NCBI GenBank assembly: GCA_029553955.1
Contig: JAKPJZ010000190.1
Span: 1-48,437 of the forward strand
Reading direction: 5' to 3'
Length of the DNA stretch: 48,437 nt
From: Chloroflexota bacterium
GTDB lineage: Bacteria; Chloroflexota; Anaerolineae; SpSt-313
The notes under the pieces were generated by a model. That model did no database searches. It had not been told where the DNA came from and saw only the letters and a list, made by a program, of their open reading frames with translations. Position 1 is the first letter of the stretch. Each line of letters begins with the position of its first letter. The position numbers and the translations under genes were made by a program. Positions 23,327 to 33,557 of this stretch are shown here, one piece after another.

Positions 23327-25276
23327 ATGAGCCCATGGGAAGTCAGGCTACGCCTGCTCGTCGTGCGCGTCGCTGTCCTGGCGGCCTTCCTGGTGTTGGC
23401 CGTGCAGCTCTGGCAGTTGCAGATCGTCCACCGCCAGGAGTACCAGGAGAGCGCCGATAACCTGCGCTTCCGCGTCGAGGCCGTCGACGCGCCTCGCGGC
23501 GTCTTTTACGACCGCAACCTCCAACTCCTGGTCACCAACGTGCCCAAGTATGTGGTATCGCTGGTTTCGGCCCGCCTGCCCGATAGCCCTGAGCAGGTCC
23601 GGGCCATCCAGGAGCGCCTGTCGAGTCTGCTCGGGATACCCGTCTCCGCCAGCGTCTCGCTGCCCGTCGCCTCGCTCCCCAGCGACCGGGCCCTCGCCGC
23701 GCCTGCGCCGACGCGCGACCTGGAGAGCATGTTCGCCGCCGCCGAGAAGCGCCCCTTCGAGGCCTACCCGCTGGCCGAAAACATCGGCCGCCAACTGGCC
23801 TTTGTCGTGATGGAGGACCTGCCCAGCCTGCCCGGCGTGACCGTCGAGATCCAGCCAACACGCCAGTACGCTGACGGCTCCCTCTTTGCCCACATCCTGG
23901 GCTACATGGGGCGCATCGGGCCCGAGACGCTGCAAAAGTACCTCTCCAAGCCCAACAGCGACTACACCCAGAACGACCTCGTCGGCTATGCGGGCCTCGA
24001 AAGCACCATGGAGGCCGAGCTCCACGGCCACCGCGGCCGGCGCTTCATCGAAGTCGATGCCTACGGCCGCAAGGTCGCCGACCTCGACTATGAAGCCCCC
24101 CAACCCGGGCACAGCCTCATCCTCACCCTCGACCGTGCCCTACAAGCCCGCACCGAGCAGGCCCTGCGCGCCGGCATGACCGCAGCCAAGAGCAAGGCAG
24201 CCGTCGCCATCGTCATGTCGCCAAAGACCGGTGAGCTCCTGTCGTTGGTGTCTCTCCCCAGCTACGACAACAACATCTTCGCCCAGGGCAGAGTCGACGA
24301 GTACGCGCAGTTGACGAATGACCCCACGCTGCCCATGTTCGACCGAGCCATCGCCGGCCAGTACCCGCCTGGCTCGACCTTCAAGATCGTCCCCGCCTCT
24401 GCCGGCCTGCAGGAAGGCGTCATTACCACCAACACGACCTTCCGCTGCGATGGCATCATGAACCTCGAGTCCTTCGGCGCCATCTGGCCCTTCTACTGCT
24501 GGATCAGCCAGTACCACTGGGGCCACGGCAACGTCAACGTCATCGGCGCACTGGAGCAGTCGTGCGACATCTTCTTCTACCAAATGACCGGCGGCTGGGA
24601 GGACTTTGCCGGGCTCGGGCTCGACAACCTGGTGCGCTATGCCCACATGTTCGGCCTGGGCGCGCCCACCGGCGTCGAGCTGTCGGGCGAAGCGAACGGC
24701 CTCGTGCCCACCGCCAGGTACAAGCGCCTCAACTACAACGAATCGTGGACGACCGGCGACACCTACAACGCGGCCATCGGCCAGGGTTTCGTCCTGGTCA
24801 CACCGCTGCAGTTGATCAACGCCCTGTCGAGCGTCGCCAACGGCGGCACCCTCTACCGGCCCCAGGTGATCCGCGAGATTGTCGACGCCGACGGCAACGT
24901 CGTGCGTCCCTTCGAGCCCAAGGTCATCCGCACGCTCGACGTATCGCCTGAAGTGCTCGCCATCGTGCGCGAAGGGCTGCGCCGGGTCGTCGAAGGCCCC
25001 GTCGGCACAGCGCCGACCGCCCAACTGCCCGGGATTGCGGTGGCCGGCAAGACCGGCACCGCCGAAATCGGCGAGCGTGATGCCGAAGGCAAGCGGCCCT
25101 CGCACGCCTGGTTCATGGCCTTTGCGCCCGTCGAGAACCCCGAGGTCGCCGTGCTCGTGCTGCTCGAAGGCAGCGAATCGGTGGTCGGCCTCGAGGGCTC
25201 GGGCACAGCCGCGCCCATCGGCGCCACGCTGCTACGTGCCTACTTTGGCTTGCCTGAGCCTGCAGCGACAGACTAG
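23327..25276 (+). CDS. mrdA: Penicillin-binding protein 2 (elongasome transpeptidase)
   Basis: Class B PBP that cross-links new side wall with RodA. The 649-residue product has an N-terminal membrane helix (about 9-29), a dimerisation/pedestal domain with APRGVFYDRNLQLLVTNVP and VEIQPTRQYADGSLFAHILGY, and the transpeptidase domain. That domain carries SxxK at 350-353 (STFK), SCD at 412-414 and KTG at 575-577. The start is 4 bases after mreD. Confidence 0.96.
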   Translation: MSPWEVRLRLLVVRVAVLAAFLVLAVQLWQLQIVHRQEYQESADNLRFRVEAVDAPRGVFYDRNLQLLVTNVPKYVVSLVSARLPDSPEQVRAIQERLSSLLGIPVSASVSLPVASLPSDRALAAPAPTRDLESMFAAAEKRPFEAYPLAENIGRQLAFVVMEDLPSLPGVTVEIQPTRQYADGSLFAHILGYMGRIGPETLQKYLSKPNSDYTQNDLVGYAGLESTMEAELHGHRGRRFIEVDAYGRKVADLDYEAPQPGHSLILTLDRALQARTEQALRAGMTAAKSKAAVAIVMSPKTGELLSLVSLPSYDNNIFAQGRVDEYAQLTNDPTLPMFDRAIAGQYPPGSTFKIVPASAGLQEGVITTNTTFRCDGIMNLESFGAIWPFYCWISQYHWGHGNVNVIGALEQSCDIFFYQMTGGWEDFAGLGLDNLVRYAHMFGLGAPTGVELSGEANGLVPTARYKRLNYNESWTTGDTYNAAIGQGFVLVTPLQLINALSSVANGGTLYRPQVIREIVDADGNVVRPFEPKVIRTLDVSPEVLAIVREGLRRVVEGPVGTAPTAQLPGIAVAGKTGTAEIGERDAEGKRPSHAWFMAFAPVENPEVAVLVLLEGSESVVGLEGSGTAAPIGATLLRAYFGLPEPAATD

Positions 25277-25284
25277 CATCACAC

Positions 25285-25332
25285 CTGGCCGACGCCTGAC
25301 AGGCCTTCGGAGACCTGTCAGGTGTCGGCCAG
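25285..25332 (+). terminator. CCTGACAGG-class hairpin after mrdA
   Basis: Arms of 22 bases (25285-25306, 25311-25332) with two mismatches and loop TCGG. The hairpin core CCTGACAGG(C/T)CT recurs at 26359-26394, 27337-27370 and 44464-44499. No T-run, so termination is inferred. Confidence 0.6.
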
Positions 25333-25338
25333 GAAAGC

Positions 25339-25662
25339 ACCTGACACACCGATTTCCCTGGCGGGTGGCCAGCGCCTGCTTTCTGGCAAAAACTCGGTCC
25401 AGCTCGCGCCGCGGCTGACAGATGGTTTCTCCTGCTGCAGGCTACGGCCCCTCGCTACCCGTCCCCCGTCGCGGGGGAATGGGGGCGCTCGACCGCGTCC
25501 TGTGTGGCCAAGAAACGGCAAGCGAGCGATGCAGTACGGGCGAAGACAGCCCCATTCCCCCGCGACGGGGGAACGGTAGGGGGGCCTAGCCGCGGCATGG
25601 GCAGGCCTTTGCCGGAGTTTTTGCCAATCGCCTGCCCGCCATGGAAATCGCTGTGACAGGTC
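25339..25662. repeat. Foldback element (copy 2) with nested foldback 25455-25579
   Basis: Outer ends ACCTGACACACCGATTTCCC and CGCTGTGACAGGT; inner arms around GGCAAAAACTCGG and GAGTTTTTGCC. A second foldback with arms CTACCCGTCCCCCGTCGCGG and its complement is nested at 25455-25579. The inner core has the opposite orientation, relative to the outer arms, to that in copy 4 (39474-39798). It separates mrdA from minC. Confidence 0.9.
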
Positions 25663-25685
25663 TCCACAGTGACGAGGCGAACACA

Positions 25686-26360
25686 ATGAGCGAAGATCAG
25701 GTCATTATCAAAGGCACAAGAGACGGCGTGGCCCTGACCATAGGCGAAGGCCCCTGGGTCGAGCTCGTCGCCGGCCTCGAGACCCGGCTCAGGTCCACAG
25801 CAGGGTTCTTCAAAGGCGCGCGCGTCCTCATGGACGTGGGCGCGCGCACGGTGCTGCAGCCCGAGCTCGAGCAGACCGCCGCGGCCCTGGCCCGCTACGA
25901 CATGACGCTCGTCTCGGTCATCTCGACCAACGCCGAGACGCAAGCTGCCGCACGTGAGGCGGGCCTGGGCCTGGTCGTGCCGCAGCCAGCCCGCCCCGAT
26001 GGCGAGGCCAAGACCCTGCCCTTCGTCGAGGGCATCCTGCTGCGCCGCACACTGCGCTCGGGCCAGGTCGCACGCCACGAGGGACACGTCGCTGTGATCG
26101 GCGACGTCAACGCCGGCGCCGAGATCATCGCCGGCGGCGACGTGATCGTGTGGGGCAAAGTGCGCGGCATCGTCCACGCCGGTGCCATGGGCGACGAGAA
26201 CGCCGTCGTCTGCGCCCTATACCTGGCGCCGATGCAACTGCGCATCGGCCCCCACATCGCGCGCGCGCCCGAAGGCCGGCCGGAACGGCCCCTGGCGCCC
26301 GAACAAGCCTTCGTGCGCGACGGCACCATCGTCGTCGAGCCCTGGACCATTCGCGACTGA
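25686..26360 (+). CDS. minC: Septum site-determining protein MinC
   Basis: MinC inhibits FtsZ ring formation away from mid-cell. The 224-residue product has the N-terminal FtsZ-inhibiting domain (IKGTRDGVALTIGEGPWVEL, residues 7-105) and the C-terminal beta-helix domain with LRSGQVARHEGHVAVIGDVN, GAEIIAGGDVIVWGKVRGIV and HAGAMGDENAVVCALYLAP, which binds MinD. ATG 25686 was chosen over an in-frame ATG at 25641 inside the repeat. Its TGA is part of the next hairpin repeat. Confidence 0.95.
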   Translation: MSEDQVIIKGTRDGVALTIGEGPWVELVAGLETRLRSTAGFFKGARVLMDVGARTVLQPELEQTAAALARYDMTLVSVISTNAETQAAAREAGLGLVVPQPARPDGEAKTLPFVEGILLRRTLRSGQVARHEGHVAVIGDVNAGAEIIAGGDVIVWGKVRGIVHAGAMGDENAVVCALYLAPMQLRIGPHIARAPEGRPERPLAPEQAFVRDGTIVVEPWTIRD

Positions 26361-26394
26361 AACCTGACAGGCCTTTGGAGCCCTGTCAGGTTTC
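26359..26394 (+). repeat. CCTGACAGG hairpin overlapping the minC stop
   Basis: GAAACCTGACAGG and CCTGTCAGGTTTC arms start on the last base pair of the minC TGA. The minD binding site AGGAGG follows 6 bases later. Confidence 0.8.
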
Positions 26395-26413
26395 GGGCCA
26401 AGGAGGCATCACC

Positions 26414-27226
26414 GTGGCAGCGAGAGTCATCACCATCACATCGGGCAAAGGCGGCGTCGGCAAGACAACGACGACCGCCAACCTCGCCGTATCGCTCGGG
26501 CTGCTCGGCCAACGCGTGGTCGCCATCGACGCCGACATCGGCCTGCGGAACCTCGACGTGGTCATGGGGCTCGAGAACCGCGTGGTCTATGATCTCGTTG
26601 ACGCCGTCGAGGGACGCTGCCGCCTGCGCCAAGCACTCATCCGCGACAAGCGCCTCTCGGAGCTCTACCTGCTGCCAGCAGCACAGACGCGCGACAAGAC
26701 AGCCGTCAGCCCAGCCCAGATGATCGATCTCTGCCACCAACTGCGGCCCGACTTTGACTATGTGCTCATCGACTCGCCCGCCGGCATCGAGCAGGGCTTC
26801 CAGAACGCCGTCGCCGGCGCCGACGAGGTCGTCATCATCACCACGCCCGAGGTTTCCGCGGTGCGCGACGCCGATCGCATCATCGGCCTCATCGAGGCCG
26901 GCGAGAAGGGGCCGGCCAAGCTCATCATCAACCGCATCAAGCCCGAAATGGTGCGCCGCGGCGACATGCTCGACGTGACCGACGTGCTGGAAATCTTGCG
27001 CGTCGACCTGCTGGGCATCGTCCCCGAAGACGAGCACATCATCGTCTCCACCAACAAGGGCTCGCCCGTGGCGCACGACACCGCGGTGCCTGCAGCCCAG
27101 GCCTTCCGCAACATCGCCAGGCGGATGCTGGGCGAGGACGTGCCGTTCATGGTCTTCGATAGCTCAGGCAACCTGCTCGACCGCCTGCGGCGCCTCATCG
27201 GGCCGCAGCGCAAGGGCAGCGAGTAG
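26414..27226 (+). CDS. minD: Septum site-determining ATPase MinD
   Basis: MinD binds the membrane in its ATP form and recruits MinC. The 270-residue product has the deviant Walker A TSGKGGVGKTTTTANLAVS, switch regions DADIGLRNLDVVMGLENR and YVLIDSPAGIEQGFQNAV, and a C-terminal amphipathic membrane-targeting helix (LLDRLRRLIGPQRKG). GTG 26414 lies 7 bases after AGGAGG. The TAG stop is the first triplet of the following inverted repeat. Confidence 0.97.
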   Translation: MAARVITITSGKGGVGKTTTTANLAVSLGLLGQRVVAIDADIGLRNLDVVMGLENRVVYDLVDAVEGRCRLRQALIRDKRLSELYLLPAAQTRDKTAVSPAQMIDLCHQLRPDFDYVLIDSPAGIEQGFQNAVAGADEVVIITTPEVSAVRDADRIIGLIEAGEKGPAKLIINRIKPEMVRRGDMLDVTDVLEILRVDLLGIVPEDEHIIVSTNKGSPVAHDTAVPAAQAFRNIARRMLGEDVPFMVFDSSGNLLDRLRRLIGPQRKGSE

Positions 27227-27332
27227 TAGTCTGTCGCACTGATTCTGATGGGCGTAGCCTAGCCCCCCCTTGGCCGCCCTAGGCGGCTTCGTGGGCGTCG
27301 CAGCCCATCAAAATCAGTGCGACGGACTACTA
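27224..27332. repeat. Inverted repeat overlapping the minD stop, with nested module
   Basis: Arms 27224-27253 (TAGTAGTCTGTCGCACTG...) and 27303-27332 pair with two mismatches in 30. The centre holds the GACGCCCAC...GGGGGGCTAGGCTACG module in reverse. The arm begins with the minD stop codon. Confidence 0.87.
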
Positions 27333-27336
27333 GCCG

Positions 27337-27370
27337 AAACCTGACAGGTCTTCGGAGACCTGTCAGGTTT
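27337..27370 (+). repeat. CCTGACAGG hairpin between minD and minE
   Basis: Perfect 15-base arms AAACCTGACAGGTCT and complement, loop TCGG. It is the most regular of the four copies. Possible transcript-processing or attenuating hairpin before minE. Confidence 0.85.
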
Positions 27371-27426
27371 GCCGACCATAACGTCCCCTCCGTAGCCGTT
27401 GACGCTCGAGGCGATCAGGAGGCATC

Positions 27427-27690
27427 ATGAGCTGGATCAAAAAGGTCGTCGGGAGAGACGAGGTGGGTAGCAAAGACATCGCCAAAGAGCGTCTCCGGCT
27501 GGTGCTCATCCACGACCGCGCCGACATCTCGCCGGTAATGCTCCAGGCGCTCAAGGCCGACCTGATCGCCGTCATCTCGGAGCACCTCGACATCGATCAG
27601 TCGGGTATCGAAATCACCATCACCGAAGGCCGGGAGCAGAGCCGGCTGTTGGCCACCATTCCTATCATCGGAAGAAGGGCGAGACGTTGA
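27427..27690 (+). CDS. minE: Cell division topological specificity factor MinE
   Basis: MinE stimulates MinD ATP hydrolysis and drives Min patterning. The 87-residue product has the N-terminal amphipathic segment, the contact helix AKERLRLVLIHDRADISP and the C-terminal dimerisation domain LKADLIAVISEHLDIDQSGI EITI. AGGAGG ends 4 bases before the ATG. It overlaps rodA by 4 bases. Confidence 0.96.
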   Translation: MSWIKKVVGRDEVGSKDIAKERLRLVLIHDRADISPVMLQALKADLIAVISEHLDIDQSGIEITITEGREQSRLLATIPIIGRRARR

Positions 27691-28805
27691 TCGACACCAA
27701 GCGGGTCCTTTCCTTCGACTGGCTGCTCCTCCTGCTGACCGCGCTGCTCGCCGGGCTCGGCGTGCTCCTGATCTCGAGCGCCACGGCCACCATGCGCGCC
27801 GCCGGCGTCGCCCTTGCTGACCTGCCGGCCGTGCGCCAGGCAGCCTTTGCGGCACTCGGCCTGCTCGCCCTCGTGGGGGTCAGCCTGCTCGACTATCGCG
27901 TCTGGGCGTCGCTGCGCTGGATGATGTACGCCGGCATCCTGGTCCTACTCGCCGGCGTACAGATCATCGGCCACACCGTCTTTGGCGCCCAGTCGTGGTT
28001 CAACTTGGTAGTCGTCAACGTGCAGCCTTCGGAGCTGGCCAAGATCGTCCTCATCCTCTTCATGGCGCGCTACCTGGCCGACCACGAGGAGCAGGTCAAG
28101 CAGGGGTCCGCGCTCTTGGTGTCGCTGCTGCTCATCGCGCCCCTCGTCGGGCTCATCGCCGCCGAGCCCGACCTGGGCACCGCCGCCGTCCTCTTTGCCG
28201 TCTGGGCCGGCATGCTCTTTGTGGCCGGCCTGCGCCCGCAACACATCGTGATCATGGCCCTGACGGTCATCGTGCTCGCCCCCCTCGCGTGGACGGTCAT
28301 GCCCGACCACGCCCAGGATCGCATCATGATGTTCGTCAAGCCCGACTCCGTCTCCGACGACAAGCTGTACAACGTGCTGCAGGCCCTCATCGGCATCGGC
28401 TCGGGCGGCCTGTGGGGCAAAGGGCTCGGCCTGGGCACGCAGAGCCAGCTCTCCTTCCTGCGCGTGCGCCACACCGACTATATCTTTGCCGTGCTCGCCG
28501 AAGAACTGGGCTTTGTCGGCTCGATGCTGCTGCTGGGCCTCTTCACCGGGCTGCTCATGCGCATCATCCACATCGGCGCCAAAGCCGCCGACGCCTACGG
28601 CCGCCTCATCGCCACCGGCGTCTTCACCATGATCTTTGTCCAGATCTTTATCAACATCGGCTTCCACGTACGACTCCTCCCCGTCACCGGCCTGCCCTTG
28701 CCGCTCATCAGCTACGGCGGCAGCTCGCTCATCACCACCCTCCTCGGCCTCGGCCTCGTCGAAAGCGTCGCCCTCTACCACCAGCCCCGAGAAGTCGTCG
28801 ACTGA
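27687..28805 (+). CDS. rodA: Peptidoglycan glycosyltransferase RodA (SEDS family)
   Basis: RodA polymerises lipid II for side-wall growth with PBP2. The 372-residue membrane protein has ten hydrophobic helices and SEDS motifs NVQPSELAKIVLILFMARYL, AAEPDLGTAAVLFAVW, GLGLGTQSQLSFLRVRHTDY, FAVLAEELGFVG and GLPLPLISYGGSSL. The start is TTG 27687, which overlaps the minE TGA, implying coupled translation from the minE message. It ends the cell-shape cluster. Confidence 0.95.
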   Translation: MIDTKRVLSFDWLLLLLTALLAGLGVLLISSATATMRAAGVALADLPAVRQAAFAALGLLALVGVSLLDYRVWASLRWMMYAGILVLLAGVQIIGHTVFGAQSWFNLVVVNVQPSELAKIVLILFMARYLADHEEQVKQGSALLVSLLLIAPLVGLIAAEPDLGTAAVLFAVWAGMLFVAGLRPQHIVIMALTVIVLAPLAWTVMPDHAQDRIMMFVKPDSVSDDKLYNVLQALIGIGSGGLWGKGLGLGTQSQLSFLRVRHTDYIFAVLAEELGFVGSMLLLGLFTGLLMRIIHIGAKAADAYGRLIATGVFTMIFVQIFINIGFHVRLLPVTGLPLPLISYGGSSLITTLLGLGLVESVALYHQPREVVD

Positions 28806-28835
28806 CGACGGTACACCCAAGAGCCGCGCCTGGCA

Positions 28836-28977
28836 GACACCTGACATACCAATTTCCCTGGCGGGTGGCTAATTGGCAAAAAACCCGGCAAGGAGCTTGC
28901 CCACGCCACAGGGTAGGCCCCTGACTGGGTTTTTGCCTGTCGCCTTCCCGCCAGAGGAATCGCTGTGTCAGGTGTCT
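28836..28977. repeat. Foldback element (copy 3, solo)
   Basis: Ends AGACACCTGACATACC and GTGTCAGGTGTCT, inner arms TGGCGGG...GGCAAAAAACCCGG and complement. No nested foldback. It lies between rodA and the gltX promoter. Confidence 0.87.
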
Positions 28978-29064
28978 CCCCCAGCATCCGCTCTCCCGTA
29001 CTACAAGCACATGGCCCCCATTGACGGCAGGCGATTCCTCCAAGACGGAACAGCCGTTTTGTGC

Positions 29065-29070
29065 TATAAT
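29065..29070 (+). promoter_or_regulatory. gltX promoter (-10 region)
   Basis: TATAAT preceded by TGC (extended -10). No good -35 at 16-18 bases. The upstream block ACTACAAGCACATGG (29009-29017 region) resembles those before the tRNA-Glu and GH5-like gene promoters. Confidence 0.6.
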
Positions 29071-29115
29071 ATACCGTCGCACGTGGCCCATACGCCGCGT
29101 GCGCGGGAGGAGAGT

Positions 29116-30633
29116 GTGGCCGAGCCACGGGTGCGCGTGCGCTATGCGCCCAGCCCGACGGGCAGCTTTCACGTCGGCGGCGCGCGCACCGCGCTGTACA
29201 ACTGGCTGTACGCACGCCATACCGGCGGCACCTTCGTGCTGCGTATCGAAGACACCGATCGCACACGCTACCGCCCCGGCGCGCTGCACGACCTGCTGGA
29301 AGGCCTGCGCTGGCTGGGCCTCGATTGGGACGAAGGCCCCGACGCCGGCGGGCCGTTCGGGCCCTACACACAGTCGGAGCGCGTCGCGCTCTACCAGGAG
29401 CACACCAACCGGCTGCTGGCCAAAGGCGCGGCGTACCCCTGCTATTGCACGCCCGAGCGGCTCAGCGCCCTGCGCGCAGAGCAGCGGCGCGCAGGCGCCA
29501 CGCCAGGCTACGACCGCGCCTGCCGCGAGCTGACGCAGCGCCAGATCGCCGAGTATGAGGCCCAGGGCATCACGCCGGTCATCCGCCTGCGCGTGCCGCT
29601 CGAGGGGCAGACGACGTTCCATGACGCCATCCGGGGCGACATCACCGTCAGCAACCGCACGCTCGACGACCTGGTCCTGCTCAAGTCGGACGGCTTTCCA
29701 ACCTATCACCTGGCCAACATCGTCGACGACCACCTGATGGCGATCAGCCACGTCATGCGCGGCGACGAGTGGATCCCCTCCACGCCGCGCCACGTGCTCC
29801 TCTACCAAGCGTTCGGCTGGGAGCCGCCGGTGTTCGCGCACCTGCCGCTGATCCTGAACCCGACGGGCAAGGGCAAGCTCAGCAAGCGCAAAGAGAAGGG
29901 CCCCGACGGCCGCGATTACCTGGTGATGGTGCACGAATTCAAGCAGGCCGGCTACCTGCCCGAGGCGCTGTTCAACTACCTCGCGCTCGTCGGCTGGTCG
30001 TACGGCGAGCAGGAAGAGCTCTTTTCGCGGGCACAGGCCATCGCCGCCTTTGACATTGGCGGCATCAGCAAGTCGCCGGCGGTGTTCTCCTACGACAAAC
30101 TCGCCTGGATGAACGGCGTCTACATCCGCCAGCTCACGCTCGAGGACCTGGCCGGGCGACTAGAACCGGTGCTGGCGCGCGCGGGCATCATCGTCGGCCC
30201 CAGCGACGCCCTCCGCGTGGCGCGGCTGGTGCAGGAGCGCATCACCACGCTCAACGACGCGCCCGCGCTGGTCGATTTCGCCTTCCGCGAGCCGGCCGAG
30301 TACGACCCGGCGCTGCTCATCCAGAAAAAGATGACGCGCGAAGACACGCTGCGCGCCCTCGACGCCGCCCGCGACGCGCTCGAGGCCGTCGAGCCCTTCA
30401 GCGAGCAGGCGCTCGAAGCGACGCTGCGGCCGCTCGCCGAGGCGCTGGGCCTCAAAGTGGGCCAGCTCTTCGGCGCGATCCGCGTCGCCGTGACCGGCCG
30501 CACCGTCGCCCCACCGCTCTTCGGCACGCTCGAGCTGCTGGGGCGCGATGAGGTCGTCGCCCGGCTGCGGCGGGCCGAAGAGCTGCTGGCCAGGCAGGAG
30601 ACCCCCTACCGTTCCCCCGACACGGGGAATTAG
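29116..30633 (+). CDS. gltX: Glutamyl-tRNA synthetase
   Basis: Charges tRNA-Glu with glutamate. The 505-residue class I synthetase has YAPSPTGSFHVGGARTALYN (HIGH-type motif HVGG), FVLRIEDTDRTRY, the GDEWIPSTPRHVLLYQAFGW region and KGKLSKRKE (KMSKS-type). The anticodon-binding C-terminal domain follows. GTG 29116 follows GGGAGG by 5 bases. The last codons (PYRSPDTGN, stop) are encoded by a fragment of the nested foldback arm seen at 39556, so a repeat has replaced the original C-terminal end. Confidence 0.95.
   Translation: MAEPRVRVRYAPSPTGSFHVGGARTALYNWLYARHTGGTFVLRIEDTDRTRYRPGALHDLLEGLRWLGLDWDEGPDAGGPFGPYTQSERVALYQEHTNRLLAKGAAYPCYCTPERLSALRAEQRRAGATPGYDRACRELTQRQIAEYEAQGITPVIRLRVPLEGQTTFHDAIRGDITVSNRTLDDLVLLKSDGFPTYHLANIVDDHLMAISHVMRGDEWIPSTPRHVLLYQAFGWEPPVFAHLPLILNPTGKGKLSKRKEKGPDGRDYLVMVHEFKQAGYLPEALFNYLALVGWSYGEQEELFSRAQAIAAFDIGGISKSPAVFSYDKLAWMNGVYIRQLTLEDLAGRLEPVLARAGIIVGPSDALRVARLVQERITTLNDAPALVDFAFREPAEYDPALLIQKKMTREDTLRALDAARDALEAVEPFSEQALEATLRPLAEALGLKVGQLFGAIRVAVTGRTVAPPLFGTLELLGRDEVVARLRRAEELLARQETPYRSPDTGN
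30612..30633. repeat. Foldback arm fragment forming the gltX 3' end
   Basis: CCGTTCCCCCGACACGGGGA matches the arm CCGTTCCCCCGTCGCGGGGG at 39559 onward, with changes in the stem centre. The gltX stop follows immediately. Bases 30634-30810 hold no gene; the glnS binding site AAGGAG is at 30797-30802. Confidence 0.65.
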
Positions 30634-30810
30634 TACTACTACCATACTTGTCTGGGCAGGCGTGCGATCCGGGTACAGCGCTTCGCGTATGACCGGAGTG
30701 GGGCCTTCTGGGGGGTTCTTTTTAGCGGGTTGGCCGGCAGTGGCAGCGCCAAGTGCGGCTGTCGTACCAGGCTGAGCATAGCGATTATCGGCATACAAGG
30801 AGCAAGTATT

Positions 30811-32505
<1,695 letters not shown>

Positions 32506-32527
32506 TGCCCACCGTCAGAGGGTGTGG

Positions 32528-32624
32528 GTGAACCACAAAGGGCACAAAGCGGGGGCGGGAGAACCACCAAGGGCACGAAGCGTATCGTGATCTCTCGCCC
32601 CCCTTTGTGCCCTTCGTGGTTCAC
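32528..32624. repeat. GTGAACCAC(A/G)AAGGGCACAAAG inverted repeat
   Basis: Arms 32528-32560 and 32592-32624 pair with few mismatches. Relatives at 35034-35212. Bases 32506-32750 have no gene. Confidence 0.82.
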
Positions 32625-32750
32625 CCGTCTCCCTCTGCGCCTCTGCGGTGCTTCTCTCCCCCTGCATGGCACAGCCCGCCGCTTGAGCACATGACGCACT
32701 CTGTGGCATACTGCCTGCGCCCGCTCGCGCGTGATCGAGCGGCCTGGAGC

Positions 32751-33298
32751 ATGCCCGTGAGCGACCACCTCGCCGCCGCCCGCGCCCGCCTGGGCCAGCC
32801 GGTCACCGCCGCGCTGACCGCCACCGCCACGCCGCACGTGCAGGGCGACATCGTGCGCCTGCCCGGCCTCGGCCACGCTCAGCGCATCGTCACCGGCTTC
32901 AACCGCCCCAACCTCAGCTTCCAGGTGCGCTACACCCCCGAGCTGCCGGCCAAGCTCGAGGCCCTGCGTGACCTCCTCGCCGCCGCCCGCGGCCAGGGCG
33001 GCCTCATCGTCTACACCGGCACCCGCGCCGACGCCGAAGAGATCGCCGAGTTCGTGCGCCGCGTCGCCCACATCCCCGCCGAACACTATCACGCCGGGCT
33101 CGACGCCGCCACCCGCGCGCGGGTCGAAGAGTCCTTTCTCGCCGGCGACCTGCCCGCCGTCGTCGCCACCAACGCCTTCGGCATGGGCATCGACCGCCCC
33201 GACATCCGCCTCGTCGCCCACTATGCCCTGCCCGGCACCCTCGAGGCCTCCTACCAAGAAGCAGGCCGCGCCGGCCGCGACGGCGAGCCCGCCCAGGC
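32751..33298 (+). pseudogene. RecQ helicase remnant (second RecA-like domain only)
   Basis: The segment encodes helicase motifs III to VI of RecQ: AALTATATPHVQGDIVRL, the GFNRPNLSF stretch, LIVYTGTRADAEEIAEFV, VVATNAFGMGIDRPDIRLVAHYALP and SYQEAGRAGRDGEPAQA. The N-terminal ATPase domain with Walker A (GKS) and DEAH box, and the zinc-binding and HRDC domains, are missing. It cannot hydrolyse ATP by itself. The frame remains open into the dprA frame, giving a deceptive 619-codon ORF. Loss at both sides indicates deletion-type decay. Confidence 0.8.
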
Positions 33299-33499
33299 CG
33301 CGGCCACGACGATCTGCTGGTGTCGGCGGCGCTGTGCGCGGCGCTCGAAAACGAAGGCTGGGGTTCCTGCGAGTCCATCATCATCCCCGCCCCCGACATC
33401 CTCGACGACCCCGACTGGTGCGTCGACTATCCTTGTGAGGAGCTCGAAGGCTACGAAGAGCGCGACCCCGAGGACCACCATGGCTGGAGGTGCCTGTGA
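33299..33499 (+). pseudogene. C-terminal remnant of a second protein fused out of frame to recQ
   Basis: In the frame +1 from the RecQ remnant, 66 codons read GRGHDDLLVSAALCAALENE followed by an acidic tail and stop at 33497-33499. The GHDDLLVSAALCA phrase resembles the end of a terminase-type (TerL nuclease) or RNase H-like protein; this is a tentative likeness. The junction with RecQ is within about ten bases of 33299. Confidence 0.45.
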
Positions 33500-33557
33500 G
33501 TACCAACCCCCACCACCACCCAGCGCCACCCAGTTCCCGTCTAGCGTGCCCACAACG

